Assembly: GCA_020845755.1 (NCBI GenBank)
Contig: JADLFE010000033.1
Span: 372,001-436,000, forward strand
Length of the DNA stretch: 64,000 nucleotides
Reading direction: 5' to 3'
From: Phycisphaerales bacterium
GTDB taxonomy: Bacteria; Planctomycetota; Phycisphaerae; Phycisphaerales; UBA1924
The position numbers were made by a program, and so were the translations under genes. The notes below the pieces were generated by a model. It saw only the letters and a list, made by a program, of their open reading frames with translations. It did no database searches and was not told where the DNA came from. How positions within the stretch are numbered: the first letter of the stretch is position 1; each line of letters begins with the position of its first letter. This document shows, one piece after another, positions 45,669 through 54,891 of the stretch.

Positions 45669-47057
45669 CTACTTCCTCGGCGTCAGTCGCTTGGCGACAA
45701 TGAACGCCAGTTCCAGCGCCTGCTGATAGTTCAGTCGCGGGTCGCAGAGCGTGGCGTAGTTGCGCGTGAGGTGGTGCTCGGTGATGCCGGCCGCGCCGCC
45801 CACGCACTCGGTCACGTCGTCACCCGTCAATTCGAAGTGAACGCCGCCCAGGTGTGTGCCGCACAACTGATGCACGTCGAAGGTCTCTTCGAGTTCTGTG
45901 GCGATCGCATCGAACGAGCGGGTCTTGATGCCCGAGGCGGTCTTGATCCCGTTGCCGTGCATCGGGTCGCACACCCACAGCACGCGGACCTCAGCCTTGC
46001 GTGCCGCGTCGATGAGGGGCGGGAGGACCTGCTTGGCGCGTCCCTGGCCCAGGCGCGTGATGAAGATGATCTTGCCCGCCTCGTTGCGCGGGTTGAGAGC
46101 GCCGCACAGCGCCAGCACGTCCGAAGGCGCGGCCCCGGGCCCGAGCTTGATGCCGATCGGGTTCTGGATCCCGCGGAAATACTCCATGTGCGCCCCGCCC
46201 AGTTCGCGCGTGCGCTCGCCGATCCACGGGAGGTGCGTGGTGAGGTCGTAATAGCCGTCGCGTCGCGGCACGCGCCGCGTCTGGGCCTCTTCGTAGTAAA
46301 GATTCAGCCCCTCGTGGCTGGTGAAGAATTCCACGCGGTTCATCTCGCCCACGGCCCGCTCGCCCAGCGCCTCCATGAATCGCAGCCCGTCCGCGAGTGT
46401 CGCCGTCATCTGCTCGTACTCGGCGCGACGTGCCGGAGGCAGTCCCGCGGCCTTGAAGAAAGCCAGGTCCCAGTACTCGGGGTGATGCAGGTCCGCAAAT
46501 CCGCCGTCGACCAGCGAGCGGATGAAGTTCAGCGTCATCGACGAGTGCTTGTACGCGCGGACGAGCAGGTACGGATCGGGGCGACGGCTCTTGGCGTCGA
46601 AGGGCGCGCGATTGACCAGGTCGCCGAAGTAACTCGGGTGCGTGACCGCCTGCCCGTCGATCGTGCGCGTCTCCGTCATGCTCGATCGCGGCTTGGCGTA
46701 CTGGCCCGCGAAGCGACCCACGCGGATCACGGGCTTCTTCCCGCCGTGGACCATCACCAGCGACATCTGCAGGAGGATCTTGAGTTTGTTGGTGATGATG
46801 TCGGGGCGGCAATCGTCGAGGGTTTCGGCGCAGTCGCCGCCCTGCAGCAGGAAGCGCTGGCCGTTCTGCGCGTCGGCGATCAGCGCCTTGAGGCGTTCGA
46901 TCTCCCACGACGTGACGAGCGGCGGGAGCGATCGCAGGAGTTCGACGCCGGCGTCGAGTTCCGCGCGATCTGGATAGTCGATCATCTGCGAATGCGGGAA
47001 GCGACGCCACGATTCGGGCGACCATGGTCCGGATGTGGCGGTTCGATCGGCGGTCAT
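45669..47057 (-). CDS. 3-deoxy-7-phosphoheptulonate synthase, class II
   Basis: A 462-residue plant-type (class II) DAHP synthase, catalysing the first step of the shikimate pathway from phosphoenolpyruvate and erythrose 4-phosphate. Landmarks include FLLQGGDCAETLDDC, KKPVIRVGRFAGQYAKPRS, FFTSHEGLNLYYEEA, IKLGPGAAPSDVL, VLWVCDPMHGNGIK and FDVHQLCGTHLGGVHFELTG. All substrate-binding regions look intact. It is read alone and is divergent from the histone-like gene, with 195 bp between. Confidence 0.97.
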   Translation of the reverse strand: MTADRTATSGPWSPESWRRFPHSQMIDYPDRAELDAGVELLRSLPPLVTSWEIERLKALIADAQNGQRFLLQGGDCAETLDDCRPDIITNKLKILLQMSLVMVHGGKKPVIRVGRFAGQYAKPRSSMTETRTIDGQAVTHPSYFGDLVNRAPFDAKSRRPDPYLLVRAYKHSSMTLNFIRSLVDGGFADLHHPEYWDLAFFKAAGLPPARRAEYEQMTATLADGLRFMEALGERAVGEMNRVEFFTSHEGLNLYYEEAQTRRVPRRDGYYDLTTHLPWIGERTRELGGAHMEYFRGIQNPIGIKLGPGAAPSDVLALCGALNPRNEAGKIIFITRLGQGRAKQVLPPLIDAARKAEVRVLWVCDPMHGNGIKTASGIKTRSFDAIATELEETFDVHQLCGTHLGGVHFELTGDDVTECVGGAAGITEHHLTRNYATLCDPRLNYQQALELAFIVAKRLTPRK

Positions 47058-47252
47058 CGGCGGCTCCAGTGCGGTCTCGCTCCGAACAAGGGCGCGATAC
47101 CGCGTCCTCCTGTATCGGATTCTTGCGAGGTTGGCTCATGCGGGCTTGGCCCCATGACGATTTGCAAATCGGTCGATGTAACCACGCAGGGGCGTGGTCG
47201 GCCAAGGCAAGGGCGGGGGCACGTGTCCCGCCCCGTGAACGGAGTCACCAGA

Positions 47253-47546
47253 ATGGCTTTCAATAACCGCCGAACGACGAAGAAGAACGCCAAACGCACG
47301 ACGGCTCGCAAGAACTCGCGCACGACCACCACCCGCAAGTCCGCCGCCCGCAAGAACTGGCGCAAGACCACCGGGACGACCACCGCCAAGGCGGGAAAGA
47401 CGACCAAGAACAAGACCTGGAAGCGCACCACCGCGAAGAAGGCCACCAGCAAGAACTCGACCACGTCTCGACGCACCACCGCGAAGAAGAGTTTCTTCAG
47501 TTTCTCGCGTTCGACGGCCAAGAAGTCCTTCCGCCGCGCCGCCTGA
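47253..47546 (+). CDS. Small histone-like basic protein
   Basis: A 97-residue protein composed mostly of Lys, Arg, Thr, Ser and Ala, with repeats like RRTTKKNAKRTTARK and TTAKKATSKN and a short aromatic patch (FFSFSRS) near the end. There are no acidic residues. ATG 47253 is preceded by ACGGAG. It resembles C-terminal tails of histone H1-like or Hc-type nucleoid proteins and should bind DNA or RNA non-specifically. A strong terminator lies 34 bp after the stop, so it is a single-gene unit. Confidence 0.8.
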   Translation: MAFNNRRTTKKNAKRTTARKNSRTTTTRKSAARKNWRKTTGTTTAKAGKTTKNKTWKRTTAKKATSKNSTTSRRTTAKKSFFSFSRSTAKKSFRRAA

Positions 47547-47580
47547 TCAACAGGCCAAGCCATCTCATCTCGCATGAGCC

Positions 47581-47605
47581 GAAAGCCCGGTCCGCCCGGG
47601 CTTTC
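47581..47605. terminator. Bidirectional terminator after the histone-like gene
   Basis: GAAAGCCCGG and CCGGGCTTTC form a perfect 10-bp stem with a TCCGC loop. The flank has T-rich CTTTCTT on one side and AAAG on the other, so it can also serve the convergent glyA (which ends at 47661). Confidence 0.75.
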
Positions 47606-47660
47606 TTGATGCGCACAATCCGACGCCCGTGCCCTGGCGCTCGCGACAGGGCGGCCCATG

Positions 47661-48974
47661 CTAGTGCGTCAGCGGGAATTCGCGGCAGATCGCGCGGATC
47701 TCGTCGCGCACCGTCGCCGTCACCTTCGCCAACTCCGCCTCGCCCGCCAGGCCGGCGGTGAGCACGCGATCGATCCACGCCGCGACCTTGGCCATGTGCG
47801 GTTCGCGCAGACCGCGCGTCGTGATCGCCGGCGTGCCCAGGCGCAGGCCGCTGGTCAGTTTCGGCGGGCGCGGGTCCTCGGGGATGCCGTTCTTGTTGCA
47901 CACCATGCCGGCGTTCTCGAGCCAGCGCTCGGCGTCGGAGCCCGTGAGCGCGTCCGATCGCCCGCGCAGATCGACGAGCATCAGGTGGTTGTCCGTTCCG
48001 CCGCTGGTGATGCGGTACTTGAGCTTTGTGAGTTCCGCCGCCAGCGCCGCCGCGTTCTTCACGACCTGCGCCGCGTAGGTCTTGAATTCGGGCTTCAGAC
48101 ACTCGCCGAACGCCACCGCCTTGGCCGCGATCACGTGCATCAGCGGACCTCCCTGGCTTCCGGGGAACACGGCCTTGTCGATCTTCTTGGCGAGCTCCTC
48201 GTCGTTGCACAGGATCAGTCCGCCGCGCGGGCCGCGCAGCGTCTTGTGCGTCGTGGTCGTCGTCACATGCGCGTACGGGAACGGCGAGGGATGCGCCCCG
48301 CCCACGATCAGCCCCGCGATGTGCGAGACGTCGGCCATCAGGATCGCGCCGCACTCATCCGCCGCCTCGCGGAACTTCTTGAAATCGATCGTGCGCGGAT
48401 ACGCCGAATAGCCGCACATCAGCAGTTTCGGCTTGTGCTCACGGCAGACGACCTTCATCGCGTCGTAATCGATCCGCTCAAACTCCGCGTGGTCCTTGCT
48501 GTAGTGGAGCGGGTAATGCACCGGCTTGAAGAACTTGCCCGAGAAGTTGAGTTTCATCCCGTGCGACAGGTGCCCGCCGTCCTTCAGCACCAGCGACGCG
48601 AACGTGTCGCCCGGCTCCATGACCGCGTGCATCACCGCCTGGTTGGCCTGCGCGCCCGAGTGCGGCTGCACATTGGCGAACTTGCAGCCGAACATCTGCT
48701 TGGCCCGCTCCCGCGCGATCGTCTCGATCTGGTCGTGGAAGACGCACCCGCCGTAGTACCGCCCGCCCCACGGCAGGTTCGGCGGATACCCCTCGGCATA
48801 CTTGTTCGTCAGGCACGTGCCCATCGTGTGCATCACCGCCGGCGAGACGTGGTTCTCGCTGGCGATCAACTCAAGCGTCGTGTCCTGACGATCGGATTCC
48901 TTGGCGATCAGGTCCGCGATCGCGGGGTCGTGCGATTTCAGAAGCGACATCACGGCATCGGTGGCGGTCGACAT
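47661..48974 (-). CDS. glyA: Serine hydroxymethyltransferase
   Basis: A 437-residue PLP enzyme interconverting serine and glycine with tetrahydrofolate. Motifs: [60 protein letters not shown] and [16 protein letters not shown], with Lys of HKTLRG holding PLP. The residues after the HKTLRG are normal. The start (ATG 48974) lacks a ribosome binding site; a TACGAT hexamer is 8 nt before it. Confidence 0.98.
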   Translation of the reverse strand: MSTATDAVMSLLKSHDPAIADLIAKESDRQDTTLELIASENHVSPAVMHTMGTCLTNKYAEGYPPNLPWGGRYYGGCVFHDQIETIARERAKQMFGCKFANVQPHSGAQANQAVMHAVMEPGDTFASLVLKDGGHLSHGMKLNFSGKFFKPVHYPLHYSKDHAEFERIDYDAMKVVCREHKPKLLMCGYSAYPRTIDFKKFREAADECGAILMADVSHIAGLIVGGAHPSPFPYAHVTTTTTHKTLRGPRGGLILCNDEELAKKIDKAVFPGSQGGPLMHVIAAKAVAFGECLKPEFKTYAAQVVKNAAALAAELTKLKYRITSGGTDNHLMLVDLRGRSDALTGSDAERWLENAGMVCNKNGIPEDPRPPKLTSGLRLGTPAITTRGLREPHMAKVAAWIDRVLTAGLAGEAELAKVTATVRDEIRAICREFPLTH

Positions 48975-48982
48975 AGGAACCG

Positions 48983-48988
48983 ATCGTA
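48983..48988 (-). promoter_or_regulatory. Candidate -10 hexamer (TACGAT) for leaderless glyA
   Basis: TACGAT on the minus strand lies 8 nt upstream of the glyA ATG, with no Shine-Dalgarno sequence between. Confidence 0.45.
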
Positions 48989-49095
48989 GTCGTGCGGCGT
49001 GCGCGTGCCACCGTTGTCGCCATCGACCTCGGGGCGATCCGACGGAATAGCGCGGTCCGGTCTTCCCTGTGATTCAACGGAGAAACAAGGGGGCT

Positions 49096-50088
49096 TCAGG
49101 CATCCCATGCGCCCAACGCGACCATGAGCGCCACCGTGCCGCCGATCGGCGTCAGGATCATGGCGGCAACGATCGGCCACGTGCGCCCGAACAGTCCGGT
49201 GTCGCGCACATGGCGTGACCACATGATGAACAAAGCCAGCACGGGCAGCGTGAGCAGAAAGAGCACGCCGGCGAAATCCCCGATGCTCGGCGGGCCCAGG
49301 TTCGGCGCGGCATTCGGCGACAGTCGGCCTTCGATGGTGCTAACGATCACCCACTCGGCGCACAGCACGAGCGTCACCAGTCCGATCGCGGGGATGCTGC
49401 GCACCATCGCCCGCGCCCAGAGCAGACCACAGTTGGGCTTTGGTCGTACGGCGATCACCACGCCAAGCAGCACAACACCGACAAGCCAGCACACGCCCAC
49501 CATCGCGAGCGGCTCGAGCATGCCATCGCCGCCCATCGTCGTGATGGTGAGCGGCGACGTGCCCTTCGCGCCCGAGATGAATCGCCCCCACTCCGAGTTC
49601 CAGGGTGCGGCAAGGATGAGCCGGAGCGGGCGGTCAATCGGCACACCCCAGGGCGCGAGCCACCCCGTCTGCATCAGCATCACCCACGCCGCGGCTAGCG
49701 CGTGCCACACCGCGCACGCGACCGCCGTCACCAGCCATGTCCGGCGCAAACGAAACCTCGCCGAACTCTCCACCTTCCACGACGCCCACGGGAAGAGCGC
49801 CACGAGGAGCGAACGCCCAAAGCCGCCCCACAGGTCCGCGCGCGGCAGATCGTCGAAGTAGTTGTTGACGCCGCGGTACGCGTCCTCCCACGCAAACTCC
49901 TGCCCGCACTCGCTGCACACGCCGTGCCCCGGCGGGCGATCGGCACGACGACCTGTCGATACTTCACCCGCCGTTCCGCCGGGCAAGCCGCCCGGCGCGC
50001 CGCGCTCGCGCAGTGCCGCCGCGGCACCGGAAAGGTCGTAGCCGCAGCGGGGGCACGAGGGCGGGGATGGTCGCGGTTGGTCGGTCAC
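49096..50088 (-). CDS. Membrane protein with N-terminal zinc ribbon, paralogue of 25169-26149
   Basis: A 330-residue protein starting with a GTG. The ribbon is SCPRCGYDLSGAA followed, after a 35-residue linker rich in Gly and Arg, by CSECGQEFAWEDAYR. At least five hydrophobic segments come after it: AVACAVWHALAAAWVML, MVGVCWLVGVVLLGVVIAV, IPAIGLVTLVLCAEWVIV, GVLFLLTLPVLALFIMW and IVAAMILTPIGGTVALMVALG. Layout and ribbon match the protein at 25169-26149, but the membrane part is only weakly similar. Function unknown. It may be co-transcribed with the outer-membrane gene upstream (81-bp gap). Confidence 0.72.
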   Translation of the reverse strand: MTDQPRPSPPSCPRCGYDLSGAAAALRERGAPGGLPGGTAGEVSTGRRADRPPGHGVCSECGQEFAWEDAYRGVNNYFDDLPRADLWGGFGRSLLVALFPWASWKVESSARFRLRRTWLVTAVACAVWHALAAAWVMLMQTGWLAPWGVPIDRPLRLILAAPWNSEWGRFISGAKGTSPLTITTMGGDGMLEPLAMVGVCWLVGVVLLGVVIAVRPKPNCGLLWARAMVRSIPAIGLVTLVLCAEWVIVSTIEGRLSPNAAPNLGPPSIGDFAGVLFLLTLPVLALFIMWSRHVRDTGLFGRTWPIVAAMILTPIGGTVALMVALGAWDA

Positions 50089-50169
50089 GCTACATCACGC
50101 CGGGCGCGGGCGGGGCGGATCACCCGGCCGCGCGGGTCGCGCAGTGTACCGACACGCACTCGCCCGGCT

Positions 50170-51075
50170 TCAGAATCGCAGCGACGCGCCCACGAACAGA
50201 CCGGCCATGGCCCCGTCGAACTCGTACCGCTCCGCGTCGTTGCCGTCTTGCAGCCGCACGAGCAACTGGCGGTACCCGATCTGCACGCCGAAATTCTCAA
50301 AGGGGCGCCACGTGCCGCCCACGGCGATATCCCACGAAAATGATTCCTTACCTCCCGCGGGCAGATAGCCAAAGTCGGTACGGACATCCAGCGTAAACGC
50401 CTGGTGGAATTCCAATTCGAGGCGAGCGCCCGCGACCGGCTCGATCCACGTGCCGTCGCCTTTGTCGGTGGTGGTCGCCGACGTGACCTTCTGCTCGACG
50501 TCGTAGAAGCGCCCGCCCAGGAGGCCCTGGACCGAGTAGCCAAACTTCCGCTTGCCGTCGTCGCGGAAGGAGAGTGTCTCGCCGAAGAACTGGTACGAGC
50601 CCATCAGTTCGACCGACGTGAACTTGAAGTCAGACGAGAGCGAATCACCGGCGCCGAACGCGACGTCGCCGAGCGAGCCGCCGCTCGATTGTGCCGCGTT
50701 GCGATCCGAGATTTCAAAGTGCATACCCGAGGCCTCGACGCCCCACTTGCCGGAGCGGAACCGCGCCTCGATCTGCGGGCTGAAGCGCGGCGAGTCGAGG
50801 TTGAGGTCCTCGAAACGCTGGCGCGAGGTCGAGCCGGGAAGCCGCCCCTTGCCGCCGGGCGCGACGAACCACGCCGACGGCTCGATCTCGAGTGTGTAGG
50901 TCGGGAACGTCGTATCGCCCAGCGCCGGAGCGGCGGGGGCGGCCGCCTTCGGGCCGGGCGCGGGCGCCGAGGAGTCCGCCTTGGGCGTGCTCTCCGACTG
51001 GGCCCCCGAAAGCGCCGGGAGCATCATGATCGAGGCGGCGAGCGTGAATCGAACCATCGCGCGATCGGCGTGCAT
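50170..51075 (-). CDS. Outer-membrane beta-barrel protein
   Basis: A 301-residue protein; ATG 51073-51075 is preceded by GCAGGAGA. A signal peptide (VRFTLAASIMMLPALSGAQ) leads into a Pro/Ala-rich linker. The remainder alternates hydrophobic and polar residues as in beta-strands: TYTLEIEPSAWFVA, KFTSVELMGSYQFFG, YSVQGLLGGRFYDVEQKV, GVQIGYRQLLVRL, AGLFVGASLRF. It ends in Phe, as OMPs do. An 8-strand barrel is plausible. Function unknown. Confidence 0.75.
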   Translation of the reverse strand: MHADRAMVRFTLAASIMMLPALSGAQSESTPKADSSAPAPGPKAAAPAAPALGDTTFPTYTLEIEPSAWFVAPGGKGRLPGSTSRQRFEDLNLDSPRFSPQIEARFRSGKWGVEASGMHFEISDRNAAQSSGGSLGDVAFGAGDSLSSDFKFTSVELMGSYQFFGETLSFRDDGKRKFGYSVQGLLGGRFYDVEQKVTSATTTDKGDGTWIEPVAGARLELEFHQAFTLDVRTDFGYLPAGGKESFSWDIAVGGTWRPFENFGVQIGYRQLLVRLQDGNDAERYEFDGAMAGLFVGASLRF

Positions 51076-51179
51076 GCAAGTCTCCTGCGATAGCCGCGAA
51101 TCGGGACCGGGCAGAACTCGCGGACGCACGGAGAATAGCCGATGATGAGGGGGCACGAGAACCGCCCCGAGAGCCGCCC

Positions 51180-51620
51180 ATGCCCGAAACTCCATCCACT
51201 TCAATCATCGAGATCGCGCCGGGCGTGCGCGTCCACGAGAGCGTGCTGGAGTTCTCGTTTACCACCAGTTCCGGCCCGGGCGGGCAGAACGTCAACAAGC
51301 GAGCGACCCGCGCCGAACTGCGCGTGAAACTCGCCGACCTTCCGGTCCATCCCGCGGCCCGCCATCGCCTCGCCGACGCCGCGGGCTGGCGCGTCACGCC
51401 CGACGGCGTCCTCATCCTCGACAGCGGTGAGCACCGCTCGCAACTCCAGAACAAGGGCGAGTGCCTCGAACGCCTGCGCGAACTGGTCACCCGCGCGATC
51501 GTCGTGCCCAAGGTCCGCAAGAAGACCAAGCCCAGCCGGGGTTCGAAGGAACGCCGCCTGGCGGGCAAGAAGGCGCGCTCGGAGATCAAGGGGAATCGGC
51601 GCTCGCGTCCGGAAGACTAA
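51180..51620 (+). CDS. arfB: Alternative ribosome-rescue factor B (peptidyl-tRNA hydrolase)
   Basis: A 146-residue protein with the class-I release-factor catalytic loop [13 protein letters not shown] (Gln36 in GGQ) and a basic C-terminal tail ([20 protein letters not shown]) that sits in the empty mRNA channel. ArfB frees ribosomes stalled without a stop codon. Its size excludes full release factors. The stop codon overlaps the stop of the convergent sigma-54 activator gene. Confidence 0.95.
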   Translation: MPETPSTSIIEIAPGVRVHESVLEFSFTTSSGPGGQNVNKRATRAELRVKLADLPVHPAARHRLADAAGWRVTPDGVLILDSGEHRSQLQNKGECLERLRELVTRAIVVPKVRKKTKPSRGSKERRLAGKKARSEIKGNRRSRPED

Positions 51621-53185
51621 TCCCCGGGCATCTGGCGCCTTGCGCGAAACTTCTTCCAATCCACGCCGAGTTTTCGCATCCGCGAGCGGAGCGTGTTGGG
51701 ATTGATCGCCAGCAGTTTGGCCGCGCCGAACGGCCCCTCAACCCGCCCAAAACTCGCCTCCAGCGCTCGCTCGATGTGCCGGCGCTGCGCTTCGTCGAGC
51801 GATTCATCCGAACCCGTCGGCACGGGCGACATCGCCGCGGTTCCACGGATCGGCGCCTGCCCCTCGCGTGAGGGCGAAGCGCCAGTGCCCCGCTTCTCGC
51901 CTGCGGGCGGCCCGTCGACTGCCCAGGGCTGCTGCGGGTACGGTGCCATGCCCGCGCCGCGCGATAAAGGGGAGCGATCGGGGCCCGCCCCGCGCTCGCG
52001 CGGAGTCAGGCCGAGCGCCGCCGCCACCATCAGTGACCTGCCGTCGCCCAGGATCATCGCGCGATCGATCACCGCGCCCAGTTCGCGGATGTTGCCCGGC
52101 CAGGAGTACCGCTCCAGCATCGCTCGGGTCGGCGCGTCGAGTTCAGGCTCTGCCAGGCCGAACCGCACCGCCGCTTTGTGGATGAAGTGGCGCGCCAGCA
52201 TAGGGATGTCCTCGACGCGCTCGCGCAGCGGCGGCAGGCGGATCGGGAACGTGGCGATGCGGTACCACAGGTCCTCGCGGAACGTGCGATGGTCAACCAT
52301 GGTCGGCAGGTCGCGGTGAGTCGCCGCGATGATGCGGACGTCGACGCCGACGGGCTCCGCGCCGCCGACGCGCGTGAGCGAGCCGTCCTGCAGAATGCGG
52401 AGCAGGCGGACCTGGGCCTCGAGCGGGAGTTCACCGATTTCATCCAGCAGGAGTGTCCCTCCGCTGGCGCGCTCGAACCAGCCGCGACGCCGATCGGTCG
52501 CGCCGGTAAAACTGCCGCGCTCGTGCCCAAAGAGTTCCGAGTCGATCAGGTCGGCCGGGATCGCGCCGCAGTTCACACGGACAAACGGCGCGGCCGCACG
52601 CTTCGATCGCACATGCACCGCCCGCGCGATGACCTCCTTGCCCGTGCCGGTCTCGCCGAGCAGCAGCACGGGCACGTCCTGGCGCGCCACCATCTCGACC
52701 CGCTCCATGACCAGCGCCAGCCCGGATGATGTGCCGACGATCGTGTCCGCCTCGCCACGCCGCACGCGCGCACTCGGCGTGCGTTCGTCGCCGGAGGCGC
52801 CCGTGCCGCCCGGCGCGACGGTCGTGGCGCGATTGCCCACGCACGCCAGCGCCTCCACCACGATCGGCCCGAGATCTTCGGCCAGGCTTGCGTTGTCAAT
52901 CTCGATGACGGCGAACCGTGCCGCGGTGCCGAGCGTCCAACGCACGACCAGCGCATCGCGCTCGCCGATGACGTCTCGTACTTCACGCGGGACCTTCGTG
53001 CCGCACGCGTGCCGCCAGTTCGCCGCGCCGATCCATTTCGTCGCCGCGCCGCGACTGTCCTCGACCGAAAGCCTCGTCGTTCCGAATTCCGACAGCCGTC
53101 GTGCGACCCCATCGAGCGCGGCGTCCGAGTCGCCTGCAGTGGCGATGGCCTTCCAGAACGCGACCTCCAGAGACCCCGAAAGCAT
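51617..53185 (-). CDS. Sigma-54-dependent transcriptional activator
   Basis: A 522-residue enhancer-binding protein. Residues 1-145 form a GAF-like sensing domain with no receiver phosphorylation site. The AAA+ domain follows: Walker [10 protein letters not shown] (177-184), the sigma-54 contact loop GSFTGA (224-229; GAFTGA is commoner), Walker [13 protein letters not shown] (about 242-253) and the WPGNIREL region. The C-terminus (about 470-510, [20 protein letters not shown]) is the Fis-type helix-turn-helix. An inserted, Pro/Gly-rich linker of about 60 residues separates the two. It likely senses a small ligand and activates the divergent gene at 53437, whose promoter is of sigma-54 type. 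Confidence 0.93.
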   Translation of the reverse strand: MLSGSLEVAFWKAIATAGDSDAALDGVARRLSEFGTTRLSVEDSRGAATKWIGAANWRHACGTKVPREVRDVIGERDALVVRWTLGTAARFAVIEIDNASLAEDLGPIVVEALACVGNRATTVAPGGTGASGDERTPSARVRRGEADTIVGTSSGLALVMERVEMVARQDVPVLLLGETGTGKEVIARAVHVRSKRAAAPFVRVNCGAIPADLIDSELFGHERGSFTGATDRRRGWFERASGGTLLLDEIGELPLEAQVRLLRILQDGSLTRVGGAEPVGVDVRIIAATHRDLPTMVDHRTFREDLWYRIATFPIRLPPLRERVEDIPMLARHFIHKAAVRFGLAEPELDAPTRAMLERYSWPGNIRELGAVIDRAMILGDGRSLMVAAALGLTPRERGAGPDRSPLSRGAGMAPYPQQPWAVDGPPAGEKRGTGASPSREGQAPIRGTAAMSPVPTGSDESLDEAQRRHIERALEASFGRVEGPFGAAKLLAINPNTLRSRMRKLGVDWKKFRARRQMPGD

Positions 53186-53217
53186 GCCCCAGCATCGCGG
53201 AAAATCCGTTGAGTGTC

Positions 53218-53248
53218 AAGAAAAACAGCAATATATCAAAGAAAAACA
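53218..53248. repeat. Two AAGAAAAACA direct repeats spaced by exactly 21 bp
   Basis: Identical copies lie at 53218-53227 and 53239-53248, that is two helical turns apart, in an AT-rich island unlike the surrounding GC-rich DNA. They lie about 80-110 bp upstream of the expected sigma-54 start site. They may be activator sites, or in-phase A-tracts that bend DNA for looping. A small TTGA-GTG-TCAA palindrome (53209-53219) overlaps the first. Confidence 0.55.
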
Positions 53249-53301
53249 ATCAGGCGGTTACCTATGAGCCACTCCCAGCCCCCCCGGAGCGGGTGGATTC
53301 G

Positions 53302-53317
53302 TGGCACACCGGTTGCA
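53302..53317 (+). promoter_or_regulatory. Sigma-54 (-24/-12) promoter
   Basis: TGGCAC-ACCGG-TTGCA matches the consensus TGGCAC-N5-TTGCW fully. The GG (53303-53304) and GC (53315-53316) are 12 bp apart as required. It faces the FAD oxidoreductase gene, 120 bp before its start, and lies beside the sigma-54 activator gene. Confidence 0.85.
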
Positions 53318-53436
53318 ATACGGGTCATTGGGACGACACCCACAGTTCGGTTCACTCCTCCCGCCGGCCCGTTGCTCCACGGATCGGCGGATCTCTTTTT
53401 GTGGCGGGCCGGGTCAGCCCGACGGGAGGGATCGGA

Positions 53437-54837
53437 GTGAGCAATCGTCAATCGGCCGATGTGTGTGTGGTGGGCGGCGGGTACAGCGGCACGATGGTGT
53501 GCGCCAATCTTGTGCGCCTGGGCTATTCCGGCACGATCGTGCTGATCGAGCGCGGCCGGCGGCCGGCGCGCGGTGTCGCGTATGACCCGCCGAGCGAGCG
53601 ATTGCTGCTCAATGTGCCGGCCGCCAACATGGGCGCATGGGCCGATGATCCTTCGGAGTTTCACCGCTGGCTGATCGGGCGCGGGCGCGAGGTGGCGCCG
53701 GGCACGTTCGTGTCGCGAGCGTGGTACGGCGAGTATCTCGAACAGAAACTGCGCGAGGCGGTGGATGCGTCGCGCGAGCGGCTCTCGGTCGTTCACGGTG
53801 AGGCGGTGGAGTATTCGAACGACGACGGGTCACACCGTGTCGTGCTGGACGACGGGCGCGAGGTTGTGTCGCCGCGCCTGGTGCTGGCGCTCGGGAATCT
53901 ACGGCCCGGGCCGCTCCCTGGCGTGCGTGTCCCTGGCGGCGCGGGTTGGTGGCACGCCGACCCATGGTCGGCGGAGGCGCACGCGCCGTGCCGGAACGGA
54001 GAGCGGGTGCTTGTGATCGGCACGGGGCTGACGATGGTGGATGTGTGCGTCTCACTGACGAGCGTGGGTGCGCGCCCGAAGATCACGGTGCTTTCGCGGA
54101 ACGGACTCCTGCCGTGCGTTCACGCGACGCCGGGGTTCAAGGCGGTTTCGGCGACGCCGCCCGAGGCCGGCTGGCCGCTGCGCCGGATTGTTCGTCATAT
54201 TCGCCGGGAAGCGCGGCGCGTGATGCGCGAAGGCGGCGACTGGCGGGCAGCGATCGACTGTGTGCGCCCCTGGACTCGTGCGATCTGGTCCGGATTGAGC
54301 GCGAAGGACCGCGAGCGATTCGTTCGGCTGGTGCGCACGCCGTGGGACGTGCATCGCCATCGCGTGCCGGCGGAGGTCGTTGCGAGACTCGTGGAGTTGC
54401 AGCAGCGCAAGAGCCTGCGCATCGTCGCGGGGCGTGTTCGTCGCGTGGAGAATGCCGGCGCGGCGGCGCGCGTCGCGTGGCTGGAGCGCGGCACGCAGCG
54501 TGAGGAATCGGCGGAGTTCGATCGCATCATCAATTGCACGGGCGCACGGACATCGATCGATGCTTCGCCGCTGCTCGGCGCGATGGCGGCGGCGGGCGTG
54601 ATCCGGAGCGAAGAAATCGGCCTGGGTGTGCAGACCGACGCGTGGGCCCGCGCGGTCGGACGCGACGGGAATGTGAGCGAGGGTGTGTGGGTGGTTGGGC
54701 CGCTGCGGCGCGGGACGCTGTGGGAATCAACGGCGGTGCCGGACCTCCGCGAGCAGGCGCTTGACGCAGCGCGTGAAGTGTTGGGAGACAGCGGCGTATC
54801 CGGGGCGCGCGCGCCCGAGACGTGGTGTGCGCAATGA
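53437..54837 (+). CDS. FAD/NAD(P)-binding oxidoreductase (COG4529-like)
   Basis: A 466-residue protein. The GTG at 53437 follows GGGAGGG at suitable spacing. An FAD Rossmann motif opens it: DVCVVGGGYSGTMVCANLVR. The family markers GVAYDPPSERLLLNVPAANMGAWADDPSEF (FAD-dependent NAD_binding_9 type) and RVLVIGTGLTMVDVCVSL (second nucleotide site) follow, and DRIINCTGAR comes late. Related proteins are of unclear substrate. It is the only gene on the sigma-54 promoter at 53302, and a strong terminator follows, so it is a one-gene, ligand-inducible unit. Confidence 0.85.
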   Translation: MSNRQSADVCVVGGGYSGTMVCANLVRLGYSGTIVLIERGRRPARGVAYDPPSERLLLNVPAANMGAWADDPSEFHRWLIGRGREVAPGTFVSRAWYGEYLEQKLREAVDASRERLSVVHGEAVEYSNDDGSHRVVLDDGREVVSPRLVLALGNLRPGPLPGVRVPGGAGWWHADPWSAEAHAPCRNGERVLVIGTGLTMVDVCVSLTSVGARPKITVLSRNGLLPCVHATPGFKAVSATPPEAGWPLRRIVRHIRREARRVMREGGDWRAAIDCVRPWTRAIWSGLSAKDRERFVRLVRTPWDVHRHRVPAEVVARLVELQQRKSLRIVAGRVRRVENAGAAARVAWLERGTQREESAEFDRIINCTGARTSIDASPLLGAMAAAGVIRSEEIGLGVQTDAWARAVGRDGNVSEGVWVVGPLRRGTLWESTAVPDLREQALDAAREVLGDSGVSGARAPETWCAQ

Positions 54838-54838
54838 A

Positions 54839-54871
54839 AAACGCCGCCCGCGGAGAAGGCGGGCGGCGTTT
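54839..54871. terminator. Bidirectional terminator between the FAD gene and a convergent secreted-protein gene
   Basis: AAACGCCGCCCGC and GCGGGCGGCGTTT form a perfect 13-bp stem with loop GGAGAAG; A-run on one side and T-run on the other. It begins 2 bp after the stop of the FAD gene. Confidence 0.85.
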
Positions 54872-54891
54872 GAGTTGGACGCTCGGCGTGA

